Shown here piece after piece: positions 43,616 through 55,400 of a stretch of DNA of 64,000 nt. The stretch is from Chrysomallon squamiferum (taxonomy: Eukaryota > Mollusca > Gastropoda > Neomphalida > Peltospiridae): positions 21,394,667-21,458,666 of the forward strand of contig CM022667.1 in assembly GCA_012295275.1 (NCBI GenBank), given 5' to 3'. How positions within the stretch are numbered: position 1 is the stretch's first letter; each line of letters opens with the position of its first letter. The position numbers and the translations under genes were made by a program. The notes below the pieces were generated by a model that saw nothing but the letters and a program-made list of their open reading frames with translations, was not told the DNA's origin and ran no database searches.

Positions 43616-46153
43616 ACTTCTCAGATAAGATTAAAAAAATATTGATTATTAACCTGTTAAGCCCACAGGTTTTCTTTTCAAAAAAAAAAAGAACAAAAAA
43701 AAGAAGAAAATCATCACCCCATTTTTCCCATGATAAACTACAATTTATTCTTTGATAAGAGCAGAACTGTTTTTGAATAGAAATTATCAATTCTGTGCAG
43801 ATATTAATATAGGTGTCTTTGTTTGAACTCTCAGTAACATGTTATTTTTATATTAAATGTTTCCTGGCTGTAATACTAGATAATTTAGAATTACAATTAA
43901 AGTGCAAAGACATCCAATAAGATGAAAATAATAATAAAAAATAATAATAAATATAATAAATAATCTGACTTACATATTTACAATTTATAAATACAGATAA
44001 TCTTTACCAAATGGAAACAGAGAAGATAATATTTAACAGAAAATAAAGAATATTAATAAAAACAAAACAAAAAAACTAAAGTATTTTATTTTTATATTTT
44101 TAAGTAAGAGGCAAACACCCCCAAAAAATGTTTATATGTATTAATAACTGAAACACAAAGCAGATGTAATAGCAGTAGTAGAGTATTTTAATCATTACTG
44201 ATAATTGTATTAAATAAATAACTTATTTTTTGACATAATTTACACTTTACAAGATCAGTTGGTCAGTATGTCATAGATTTAAAAAATATGTATTTAAAAG
44301 AAATGTTTTATTTATTCAAATGGCTTCTGGTTTTCTCACAATCTGTTTTATGGGTCTTGTGAATAACAAATGAATGCTACACATTCAAAATATGCTTGAC
44401 AGATGTTATTAACATAATTATGTGAATTTTTATAAAAGATGTAAATGTTTTAACCAAATATTTTTCATGACAAACATTGTGAAGTACATTTACAAATTAA
44501 AATATTAACTTTAATTTATTATTTACACCTGTGCTTAATAATATTTTCTCTTTTTTTCCCTAGCTTTGTCAGAAATTTTTTTAATAATACAGATTACAGC
44601 AATAACAAAAATATTGTTTTTTTGTTTGGTTTGTTTCCACCATTACTACACATTAGTGTAACACATTTATGCCCTACACTGCATTATTTAATTTAAATAC
44701 ATATACCATTTATGGCTTTATATTAATTGTCCAAATATAAATGAAATAATAATTAATAAGTTTTAATTCCATGCTAATAACATTAACATTTATTTAATAC
44801 AGTTTTTGTACAAAATGGGAAACACTCCCACCATTCCATGGGCTACTTTTATTCAGGAATTTTGTATTGTGAAAAGACAACCTATTATTATTTAATAAAT
44901 TAACTGTAGGCAATGGTCTGAATGGGAAATAAAACAATGCATACTTTAACATGGATTGATCCTGCAACCTATCACTCCTTCAGCACAGAGCTACTGCACA
45001 ATTTGTTAGGTATATTAGCATAATCGGACATAATAAATATACAATGAGAAAATTTATTTACAACTTTGGAAGAGCATGCCATTTATTTATTCACATTTTT
45101 ATTTTATTTTTTAAATTCACATTTTGATTAACAGCCAACACTAAAACATTTTATTATCTCAAACAAGAAAACATTTATCACAGACTGGCAGATGTCCAGG
45201 GCAAGTTAAGGGTTAAAAAGCTATTATAAAAATGCATGTTTTTGAATGAACTTACAGTACTCTTCAAAATTCTATAAATATCAAATATGTTTTCAAAGAA
45301 CATAATCAGATATCTTACATAATTATATTTTCAAAAATACTTTTAAACTGCTAGAGAAACTGAAAGAATATGGAATGCAAATTTAAAGTAGATTAACTAA
45401 AAATTTAAACAAAATTAAACATACATAAAAGAATGTGCCTCTGAATGCAATGACTCAAACATTAATGTTTATCAGGTTCTGACTTTTATTTTTAAAAATA
45501 GTCTGCAAGAAAAAAGTAAAACATTCTTCCATGCATGCCAGGCTGTTTTGTTTATCTAGGATGAGATACTGTTAAGATATCTACATTCCTTCAATGATGT
45601 TTTGTGAACTGGAATAGATTTTACATTTTAATATGTCTGTCTGGCACTGTTCTTCTTTTCAAAGTTAATAACAAACAAATAAAATGAATTACTTTCTTCT
45701 TTTTTTCTTAAATGTCTTTTCTTCAAAATAATCAAAATTAATTAGTAGAGTATTTGATGTTTGCAGGGGTAGATTTTTCTATTTTGTAATTCATATCTCT
45801 TTATAAAACTTACTTTTTTTACTTGTAATTATTTATAATTTCTGTGAGGGTTCGTTTGTTATGATTGTTTTTCTTCTCTCCTCTTCTTTTTTTTCAAAAA
45901 TTATTATTCCAATTATTTATTTATTTATTTATTCTTTTAGCTATTTTATTTCTTTGTTACATTTGTAACCAATTTATATCCAATAAAAAACTATGTCTTT
46001 GTAAATTGTTGCTTTAATACTAAACCACAATTTTAAATAACATGTACCTCAAGATAAAGGAAACTAAAGATAATAAGTAACTAAACACAGGCTGCTGAAG
46101 CTCAGAAAACATGACTATATAAATCAGTGTAACTAAAAACTTAAAACACTTAC
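43616..46153. other. Upstream region with no visible gene
   Basis: AT-rich sequence with poly-A patches (about 43680-43710) and short (AAT) runs. No exon or transposon terminus is supported. Confidence 0.45.
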
Positions 46154-46239
46154 CGCTGATAGTTATCACAATCCAACAAAAACCAACAGAGGAGAACATA
46201 TGAAAAAGAAAGAAAAAAGAAGAGATTAATATCAAGCTG
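46154..46239 (-). other. Candidate noncoding exon upstream of the septin gene
   Basis: On the minus strand a strong donor, CAGCG|GTAAGTG, ends a segment preceded by a long pyrimidine run. A possible acceptor is TTTTGTGTAG. The segment has an open stretch after an internal ATG (MFSSVGFCWIVITIS), but the whole exon is not open. It may be a distal septin 5' UTR exon or a chance donor. Confidence 0.22.
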
Positions 46240-46900
46240 CTACACAAAATGTTGCATACATCATTATTATATATCAAAATATTTTGACCTATTTTTCCAA
46301 ACTTTATATACTCCTTGTTTGAAATTTCACCATTTAGTTTTTATATGCCATACATTTTCACATATGAACATCTTTTGTTATTGTACACCATACACCTGTA
46401 ACATTTCTGTTCATTGCAAAACTTTTAATATGAGAGATGACAAAAATGCCTTATGATAGAAATGCACATCTGAAATTTTCACCATGCACACATCTGCAAC
46501 TAATCTGGTTTTAATTTGTTCTTCATGTAAGAAAAGCACATATGTATAGAAGCTATCTTAGTCTGTTAACAGAAAAATAACTAGGATTAGGGGTGAAATG
46601 AAGACAGTAATATTATAAAGTTGCCGTATCAGTTATCATCAGTCTTTAAAAGAATTTTACTTTTAGCTCTAACATTTACAAATAAATGTCCAGATAAAAT
46701 GAAAAATATCAGATGCTTATCATTTTATAGCAGAAAATATTTATATATTTATTTTATATGTATAAATCTTTCATTTCTATGATTTACTCATTACTAACAG
46801 AAATTGCATATTTTTATAGAGAGAGAGAATACAAAAACCACAGATTAATTCTTTCAACTTCCTGGTACATGCAGTACATACTACTGCATGCTAATTATTT

Positions 46901-46945
<45 letters not shown>

Positions 46946-47552
46946 TACATGCACACATATACACACATACATACACATATGCAAACACACACATATTATT
47001 TAATATCAGTTTTCTGCTAGCCTTAACGCTAAACCTAAAACTTCATTCCAGCTTTTATACTGATGCAATAATCTGATTAATATCACTGATTCAAAATTAA
47101 GATTGCAATAAATTCAAATGCATATATTTATAAGTAAAAAAAGATATTTATAATTTACTGTTCAAACCTTATTCTACCTAAATGCTATACTCAAATAATA
47201 AAGTTTATTTATATATTACAATTTATAAAAAAATACATAAATAAATAAATATAATAAACAGTCAACTGACAATAAGCAAAAAGAATTTTTAATACTGGTC
47301 TTTCAATAAGTGTAGCTAATGAACATATGAAGCAAAGTAAATTATTATGAATGAAACTTAATTTATCAATTATATATTTTTTCAGTTAAGACTTAATACA
47401 TTATGTAATTGATCATACTATGTCAGTTCTATTTAATAAGTAAAAGAAGTAATTATTTTCTTACAGCTGTATTACAACATTAATACTAGTACTAGTAGTA
47501 AAATAAGCTTTAATATTAATCCATTGTTCACAACAAACCATAAAAGAGAACA

Positions 47553-47583
<31 letters not shown>

Positions 47584-48257
47584 CGAATCTTTAAAAATTA
47601 TCACTGAGTCATGTGGCCAGTGAAAGTTTTGTTGTAGACTGCATGAGACAATATATACATAAACACTTCTCTGACTTTTGTGATTGGCCTGTAATATCAT
47701 GTCTTATAAAACTAAAGTAATAAAACAGTCTCAAGGAGGTTAATGTATCTAATGATTTTGAGAATCACTAGTACAAGCTTTATACATAAACAATTGTTTG
47801 GGTTTTTTTAATTTCCCTCTTCTTTTTTTTTCGTCATTTGCATCTGATACTCTCAACGCGATATGATAAAATCATAAATATAAATTCATACGAAATTTGT
47901 TTATTAAAACTGAAATGTATAAGATAATAAGTTATAAAAAGCACAGCCTTAAAATTATTAATTAATGTACAGACAAATTTCTATACAAATGTTTATAAAT
48001 TTGGAAGATGCATAACAATTTAACATATCATTTTATTACGAATCTGCATTTTCTAGCTGCGATCAATAATTCATAAATTGCCATTTAAAGAGTTTCATTT
48101 CCACCCAAAAAGACAATTATAAAAAATTGGTTTTGACCATGATCAAATATTAAGCAACATCGGATTCATATTTAACGATACTGTTTCTAAGATACAAAGA
48201 GCAAGTTAAAACAGTTGTTATTACATTATATTCGTAATTCAGAATAAAGGCAGTTTG
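46240..48257. other. Gene-free stretch
   Basis: AT-rich sequence with (TA)n then (CA)-rich microsatellites at 46908-46990 and (AAT)n at about 47554-47581. Nothing else is supported. Confidence 0.5.
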
Positions 48258-48458
48258 TTATGCCGGTTTGCGAAATGAATCACAATCCGTAACACTGAGA
48301 TCAAAATTACTACATAATATTTGAACTGTAATCATATTATCAGATACAGCTTCTAGTCGGACTATAGTAAAAAATGGAAATTTATGCAATACAGTAGTTT
48401 CCATTTTACTTGAAATAAAATTTATAGAGTTTAATATAGATTTTAAAATCTCACCCAT
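48258..48458 (-). CDS. Candidate 66-aa ORF or first exon, unknown
   Basis: The frame begins ATGGGTGAG at 48458 and ends with TAA; it starts MGEILKSILNSINFISSKME. Composition is not low-complexity and no repeat explains it. No family is recognised. The first codons also form a near-consensus donor (ATGG|GTGAGATT), so the real exon may end right after the ATG and the ORF may be intronic. It sits 36-87 bp downstream of an NRF1-like site and an AAGGGAGATAA element, a promoter-like setting. It is either a small gene or the most distal 5' exon of the septin gene. Confidence 0.35.
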   Translation of the reverse strand: MGEILKSILNSINFISSKMETTVLHKFPFFTIVRLEAVSDNMITVQILCSNFDLSVTDCDSFRKPA

Positions 48459-48493
48459 CGTTGTAATGATTTCTAATCGTTTCCTGACTCAAT

Positions 48494-48545
48494 TGCGCAT
48501 GTGCACTATGGTCGTCGATTCATTCATTTAATATTTATCTCCCTT
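48494..48545 (-). promoter_or_regulatory. Candidate promoter: NRF1-like site and AAGGGAGATAA
   Basis: TGCGCATGTGCA (48494-48505) matches the NRF1 consensus with one mismatch. TTATCTCCCTT (48535-48545, AAGGGAGATAA on the minus strand) is identical to the element at 57681-57691. The patch is locally enriched in CpG (TCGTCGATT). The layout fits a TATA-less housekeeping promoter reading left. Confidence 0.45.
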
Positions 48546-49265
48546 TGACACATGCCGAAACAAAGACCAAATAACAAATCGAAACAATCAACTTCCAGCA
48601 TATTCAAAAAACAAATAATTAAATAAAAATCAAAACAGTCATAAGTTATAATTTAATTTTTAATAATATTAATATGTTTGATACATAAAATTAAAAGAAA
48701 ATTAATATATTTTAATGTTTTCGCGATCAGTATTGTACTGAAAGTATTTGTTTAATATACGGTGAAAATTGGTGGAAATATGAATATTTACTATACAATC
48801 AGCTTATAATTAAAACATTTCTCATTTACATTTTAGCAACTGTCGTCTGCTGATAGGTTATTCTGCATATTGTGACGATTCGTGAGCATTAAGAATATGC
48901 ATAAAATATACGACTTTCAAAATCGTTAAGAAATGCATTTTGTTCACAGCTGTATAATGTGTATTTTTCTCTGAAAACATATGAAATCGTTTTTTTCCCC
49001 ACATCAGGCAAAGTGCAATGTCCTTTTCTAAAAGGCATGCTATATAGATAGTTAAATAAGTTAAATTATACTTTTTATACCATTATTTCATTACCGTCTA
49101 AATGACAGAAACGTTAATGATGCTCATGACTGGATCTCAACTGAAAATGAGTGACAGATGGACAGTCATATAAAAATGTATTTATCAACTGCTTTTCCTG
49201 AAAGATAGAAATAATTTAACATTAAACATACAACTGGGTATTTCCTGATGACTTTTCTTTGGGTG

Positions 49266-49305
<40 letters not shown>

Positions 49306-49573
49306 CTGTTGTTCCATGTGACATTTGATATTAAACGTTGTCCATTCCTGGATTTTCCCCAGGCTTCTAACAATATTGTTAATACTCTTTAATAAGTTTT
49401 CTTTCATAATAGGTAACAAAAACTATTTAAAAAAAAAGAAAGAACATGTATGGAACAGGTGTACAATGTACATACAAACTGAAAACCAAGGTCAGTGAAA
49501 TCGTATGTAGTCAACAGTAATATACTCCTCATTTTTGCTAACATATATAACCAAATAAACATATACATATACA
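48546..49573. other. Gene-free stretch
   Basis: AT-rich sequence with (TTA)n at about 49269-49302. No supported gene. Confidence 0.5.
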
Positions 49574-50240
49574 CTGTGGTACCTTAACTTACGAGTTCAA
49601 TTCATTCTGTGACCAAGCTCATATCTCAGTTTGCTCGTATCAAATCAATTTTCCCAAAAGAAATTAACCGAAATACCATTAATCCATACCAGCCCCCTCA
49701 AAACTTGTTTTTAAAAATGAAAAATGTATTTATAAATGACAAATATTGTGTAAAAACAAAATAAAATATAATGTAAAGAAATAAATTGGTTTTGTAAAGT
49801 GTATTTATCTTGGAGATCAGACAAATTATTTTAACACTTTTGGCTGGAGATACAGTCTTTATTGACTTTCAGCTTCAGGCAGGATGGTGCATGTCGTAGA
49901 AGTACTATGCTCGTACTGCCTAGCCAAGTTGACTATGTGCACACCTCGCTCATGTTTTTCTATGAATTCAATGGACCCTATCCGCTTTTTCTGCTTAGCA
50001 CTGTCCTTTGCATCCACTTTTTTAGGATCCAAGGCCAGAAAAAAGAAATTTGGCAAAATACAGCACAACACAACAGAGATGATTCCGCGCCAAGGTAACC
50101 ATGTGAAGTAAACGAGTGAGATGTGGGATGCTGGCCAGATATTATGTTACATTTTGCATCACCTAGCGTCGGCATATCTGAAGATAGCTCGTAACTCAGA
50201 TTTTAGCTAAAAACTCAAAGCAAAAAATTTAATATCGGCA
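49574..50240 (-). mobile_element. Tigger/pogo-like DNA transposon relic
   Basis: The left end (TGTGGTACCTTAACTTACGA) resembles the GTGGTACCTCGACTTACGAG termini of widespread Tigger elements. Related inverted sequence (GCTCGTAACTCAGATT) lies near 50189. Inside, a minus-strand reading at about 49865-50031 gives DPKKVDAKDSAKQKKR and then IEKHERGVHIVNLARQYEHS. This corresponds to the start of a pogo-family transposase with its CENP-B-type helix-turn-helix. It is cut by a stop and the DDE catalytic domain is missing, so the copy is internally deleted and inactive. The right terminus is eroded. Confidence 0.7.
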
Positions 50241-50271
50241 TAAATGATAACACATTAAATTCATGGTGCTG

Positions 50272-50583
50272 TCACAGACTGACATGGTACATATTCTTAT
50301 TTACAAAATTTTCATTTTGCTTACAGATAAAATGTAATGAAAAATAAATTTTGTTAATGATTGTTATAATTAGTTTATCAATTCTGTAATGAAGTGTTTT
50401 TCCAGAATTACTATATAAATGTGAAAAAGTAGGATCCACATGTAGATGAAATGCAATCACCAGTGTTGTTCTGAATTTGGCTCTATAGCATAATGGGTGG
50501 TGTGAGCTTTCTGAGATATAAATGTCTACAAATACGAAATCTCTGTAGTGGCCAGAACACTTTTTGTTACAGAAATACGACAC
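50272..50583 (-). pseudogene. Unassigned ~100-codon open frame without ATG start
   Basis: An uninterrupted minus-strand frame whose first codons (from a GTG) read SYFCNKKCSGHYRDFVFVDI. It continues with a Cys/His- and aromatic-rich stretch (SESSHHPLCYRAKFRTTLV) unlike the surrounding AT-driven frames. No ATG, splice pair or family assignment was found. Its position right next to the Tigger relic suggests a fragment of another mobile element, but that is inference. Confidence 0.25.
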
Positions 50584-51355
50584 TAACCGGAACTTTGGTG
50601 GATAGAAGGAAGCAGGTAAAATGAGGGCAATTTATGTACATTTAAACAGTCAGGGCACTATAAATGGTGCAACAAATCATTTATCTGTGTGTAAATGGGC
50701 ACGTGTGCAGTTTTTCCTAATCATAATTAGTGCAATTCAAACTATTAACTAATTTTAAACCATATTTTGTAACAAACCGAGAGTGAGATGGTCCAAATTT
50801 AATACAATAATTAAATTCCAGAACATTTTTTAAATTATTTTATCAATATTTGACTTTGGGAAAATGTGAATTAATGATAAACAAAAATGACCAAATATTA
50901 AATACCATCCACCTTTATAAGCATTACATTTAATTACTTCTGTAAAATATAGTACCCAAAAATTATTCATATTGAAAATGACAATAAATTATTTTTTGCT
51001 ACGGGATGCATTTAAAATAATCATGGTCTTTCAGCTTTTCAAAAATATAATTTTATCGTACAAAACATTTTCAAAAATTAAATAGCAAAACCAAATATGA
51101 AGGTAAAACATGATATTCTTCCGTTTAATGACATAAAAATACATTTTAAAGCAAGAAAACCGTCAGTATGGCGTTATGCCTTACAGTGTCTTGCAATGAT
51201 CTAGGAATGCAGACTTCTCTGCCAAATTGCACTAAATATCGGTCCTAATTTCATAAACAAAACACTTGTTTAATTGTAAAGGATTTGGTGAAATAATATT
51301 GCAATCGTCATTAATATCCACTACCCACAAATTTTGTAAATCATAGAACGGCTAA

Positions 51356-51690
51356 ATATAACGGTAAGTTAGGTCTCCATGTTAGACCTATTACATTAAA
51401 GAGATACTATTTATGATACATTTAAGCTATAGCTCGGGTAATACATGCATTTACGTTATTATGGTATGTTTGTGCAAGTTACAGCTCGTGCAAGTTGTTA
51501 CAGTAGGCGTACAATGTAGGCCTTCATGGCACTGTCACACTGGTCTAAAAATAGTGACGGTGCCTGGAATCTACAGTCGACTTATACACAAGTAATACCT
51601 AAAATGACGCAATGTTTGGTCTTAAAATACACATCCACTTATACATAAGGTCGCCTTGAACATAGTATATACGGTAATACTATGATGGAA
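51356..51690. mobile_element. Possible DNA-transposon fragment
   Basis: Contains AGTCGACTTATACACAAGTA (about 51575), a related CACTTATACATAAGGTCG (about 51633) and TATATACGGTA (about 51667). Motifs of this TACCGTATATACTCG...TATAAGTCGA type terminate or punctuate DNA transposons in many animals. Only one end is visible and the boundaries are guesses. It is less AT-rich than its flanks. Confidence 0.25.
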
Positions 51691-51941
51691 TGTTTATGCA
51701 GTATATATAAAATAATTTTCAATCAAAAACTTATGTAAAACAAAAATAAAATATATAATTTATTGTCTTCTGCAATATCCAATATTAAAAACAATAAAAC
51801 AAAATTTAATACATTTTATCTAAAATTAATATCTGCAACAGTAAACCAACCTTTATAAAGTTATTTTAATGAAAAAATGATTTAAATAAAAAAAAATAAA
51901 ATAAAATTTATAATATACAAAGACAATTTTCAGTTAACTGT

Positions 51942-51947
51942 TTTATT
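51942..51947 (-). promoter_or_regulatory. Candidate poly(A) signal for the 244-aa gene
   Basis: AATAAA on the minus strand about 200 nt after the stop codon at 52148; another lies at 51759-51764. The downstream GT-rich element is not distinct, so the choice between them is uncertain. Confidence 0.3.
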
Positions 51948-52147
51948 GTCAACATTAGATCAGGTAAATATTTTTCAAATTTAACTGCAGTTCATATTAC
52001 AAAGAGAATCAGTTAAAAATGTTAATTTTTCTATCACACTATATGTTGTTACTATTAAATATAAAGAAGTGACTGTACCAGCTATTTATCAAATTAACAT
52101 CTGAAATTCAGCAATGTCAGAATTAAAATTTAAAAGATATTAAATAG

Positions 52148-52343
52148 TTATCTAAAAATATCTGTTGGTTGATTGGTTTCTGGGTCAACAACATTTTTTG
52201 ATAAATTCTGAAAAACAAAAATAAGTTTTATTAAGTTTTAATGTTCATTATAAAATACATCTTCAATATTAATATATACAATTCCCAAGAATAGGCACTA
52301 ATAAATGGATAATCATTTATTTATATATTTATTTATTTATTTA

Positions 52344-52415
<72 letters not shown>

Positions 52416-55400
52416 TTTGTTTTATCATGACAATATAAAAAAGTAACTCACTTCATCTTTGTGTAATTTAATAACACAGAGGTCCCCAAAAGTCTTTTTT
52501 AATCTAATATAAGGAAAAGTATCTTCTGATGATATCTGAAAACAATCATAAAATGTGAGGTTTTCTTGATATTCTCTGAAAACATTTTTGACTTTCATTA
52601 CAATCTAATCCTTTTAAGTTATTATCATCATATTTTTAAAAAGCTATTTAAATGTTTGAGTAATTATAATAATACTATGATAGCAATACTGTATTTCAGA
52701 TGTTCTCTGATAGCAAGTACAAGTGGTAAAAAATATATTTGGCATATCTTTATTTTAAATACACTATATACCAGTTTCTGTTAAGAAAATAATCACAGAT
52801 TAAATAAGTAATTCCAAAGTTACCATATCTTCATCAGGGACTGTTTTACTATTTCTTTGTGAAAAATGACAAAATGAATATATAGGTGCAGATATCTCCT
52901 CACAAGTTTCGTATGCTTATCACCAACACCAACTTATTTTCGAATTACCAGTAAATAAGAGTTCCAAAAATAAATTACTTGGATATCTACAGAGTATCAA
53001 ACTATGTTTAGAATGTTTGTACGTATGGAATAAAAGCAAAATTTAAGTAATTACTGTAACATACTGAGTGAAAAGAAAAGATACATACTTCATCACTAGA
53101 TGAGGCTACAAAGATCTCTTCTGTACTTGACTCATTTCTTCTTTCTGCTGAAATTTAAGAACATTTTACTTGTATCAATGTACATCCATGTGTAACAACT
53201 GTGTCTTCCCATTTTACCCGTACTCTGTTTGCCTACATAATTAACAAAATAATAATTACAGTAAAAACCATAAAACATATCATTCATGAAAAGATATTAG
53301 CTTCCTGATTCCTAGCAAGCATCGCATCTGTTGCAAACACAATATATTGGCATTAACAGCTCTCTGTTCTTCAGTTAACATCAGTCTGCTCAGTTATTTT
53401 TGTTTATAGCTGATTGATGGGGATCAGTGTATTCTGAATATGAATTTGATGTTATATATTGTGTTATATCCAGTTTTTTTACTTCTACAGTTCTAAGTCT
53501 ACCACCTTAGCAGACTGATAACAGACTTTTGGTCTCATGTTACAGATTACAGCGTGGGATCTCTGGACTCATACTAATCACCTTAACGCAACTAAATCTA
53601 AATTACATTCCTTATCTCCATTGTAATTGCAATTGTTTATCTGATACATAGTTTACTGACAGGGACCATCATTTTTTTTATATATATATTACAGGCAAAC
53701 ACAGTATAAGCATACTGGGCTGCAGGTAGACTGGGAGGGAACTGTTAAGGACCATAGAGACAAATGAACCAGAGAAGACCTGTTGCTACCATATGATGAA
53801 TATGTTGAGAACAGAGCGTAAGATCTCAGTGCTCTGTTCTGTAATCTGTTGAATGAACCAAACACCTTTTTAATAAAACAAATATTACCAGCAAAATAAT
53901 AAAAGATAGGTGTACCTAACATGTTTTTTTTTTTTTAAATAATTTCTTTCTTACATTCATTTCCTTCAGTAATGTTCCAGCTTCCTGATTTAGTACATTT
54001 CTTGAAAACCTTTAAAAACAGAATAATTAAACTGTATTGTTGTTTGTAGAAAAAATGCAGAATTACTTAATTTGGTCTAAATTTTTTTAACTTTTTAAAT
54101 TGTAACTTTCAAAATAAAATAATTTTAATTATAAAGAAACATTAGTTGTAAACAAAAAAACAAAGAAAAAGAATAAAAGGAAACAAGTTTTGTTGTTCGT
54201 GTTGTTTAAATCAATATTTAAAAGAAATATCAATATATTAAGTGTAGTTGACTGTAAAGAAATGTAAAAAAATATTCTTAAAGTATAACTAAAAAAGATA
54301 AAAAATACTGGTACCGGATCAATAATCCAGACTCCTTGGGGCCTGAAGCATTCTGGATTTCTGGATTTTCTGGTTAAACATTTTAAATTTAAAAACATAA
54401 AGAAAATTGACAATACACAACTGTGGCGACTCAACACGTAAACAATGTGGCGAGTGAATGAACACCACACGGCTTGAAAGAGTAGTTCCAGTCTCATGAG
54501 GACAACATGCATGCTAACCATGAAAATAGCTTCGGGAAAACATTTCTGGTTTTCTGATCTTTCCATATTTCAGGAAGCTGGATAACTAGTCCGGTACCTG
54601 TATATATATATATATATATTTCAGATTATTTCAGAGTTTAGTTGTGTGCTATCATTACTGTATATTTTAAAAGATGATGAATGATTAGTGTACACATTTT
54701 TATCTCATATCTAATATATAATTTTTAACACAAAAGAAAATTAACTAATGAATATTAAATGACTTGATTATTATTAATTACTTGTTTTAAATACCTCTTG
54801 ACATCTGTTTTGAAGAATAAAGTTTGGCTGAGTGTGTATACCCAACTGACCTCTGTCAGTGGTCAAAGGTCCACTATCACTACTACTGGAAATTGTATAG
54901 ATCTGTTCAATTTCATCACTGAAAACCCCTCAAAAATATATATGTTTAAAATTATATACAAACACACATACACAGATAATTCAAAAACACGAAACAAAAA
55001 ATATATTTAAAAACAATTAATAATTATTATTGAGATGTTGTTGCTAAGAAATGGAGAATGAATATTTATTTAATTTTAACATTAACAAAACACTTTTTTT
55101 TCTTTCTTTTGTATAATACAGAAATTCAAGAGAAAAATTACCTGACCTTCATAATCTGTTGGGCCATGATACTGATTTTTAACATTTGTTGCCGACTTAT
55201 AACTTTATAAAGTGTGTTGTCTATGAAAAACGGAACATTATCATAAAATCAAATAAAAATGAAATGCTATTATTTCTAAGCAATTATTTTATGCAACAAA
55301 AATTTAAAAAAAATTAAAAATAAAAATTGAAAAAAGGGGGATTCAAAACATATACATCTTAAGATCAACAGTTTCTTAAAAACAATAAAGAACAAATAAA

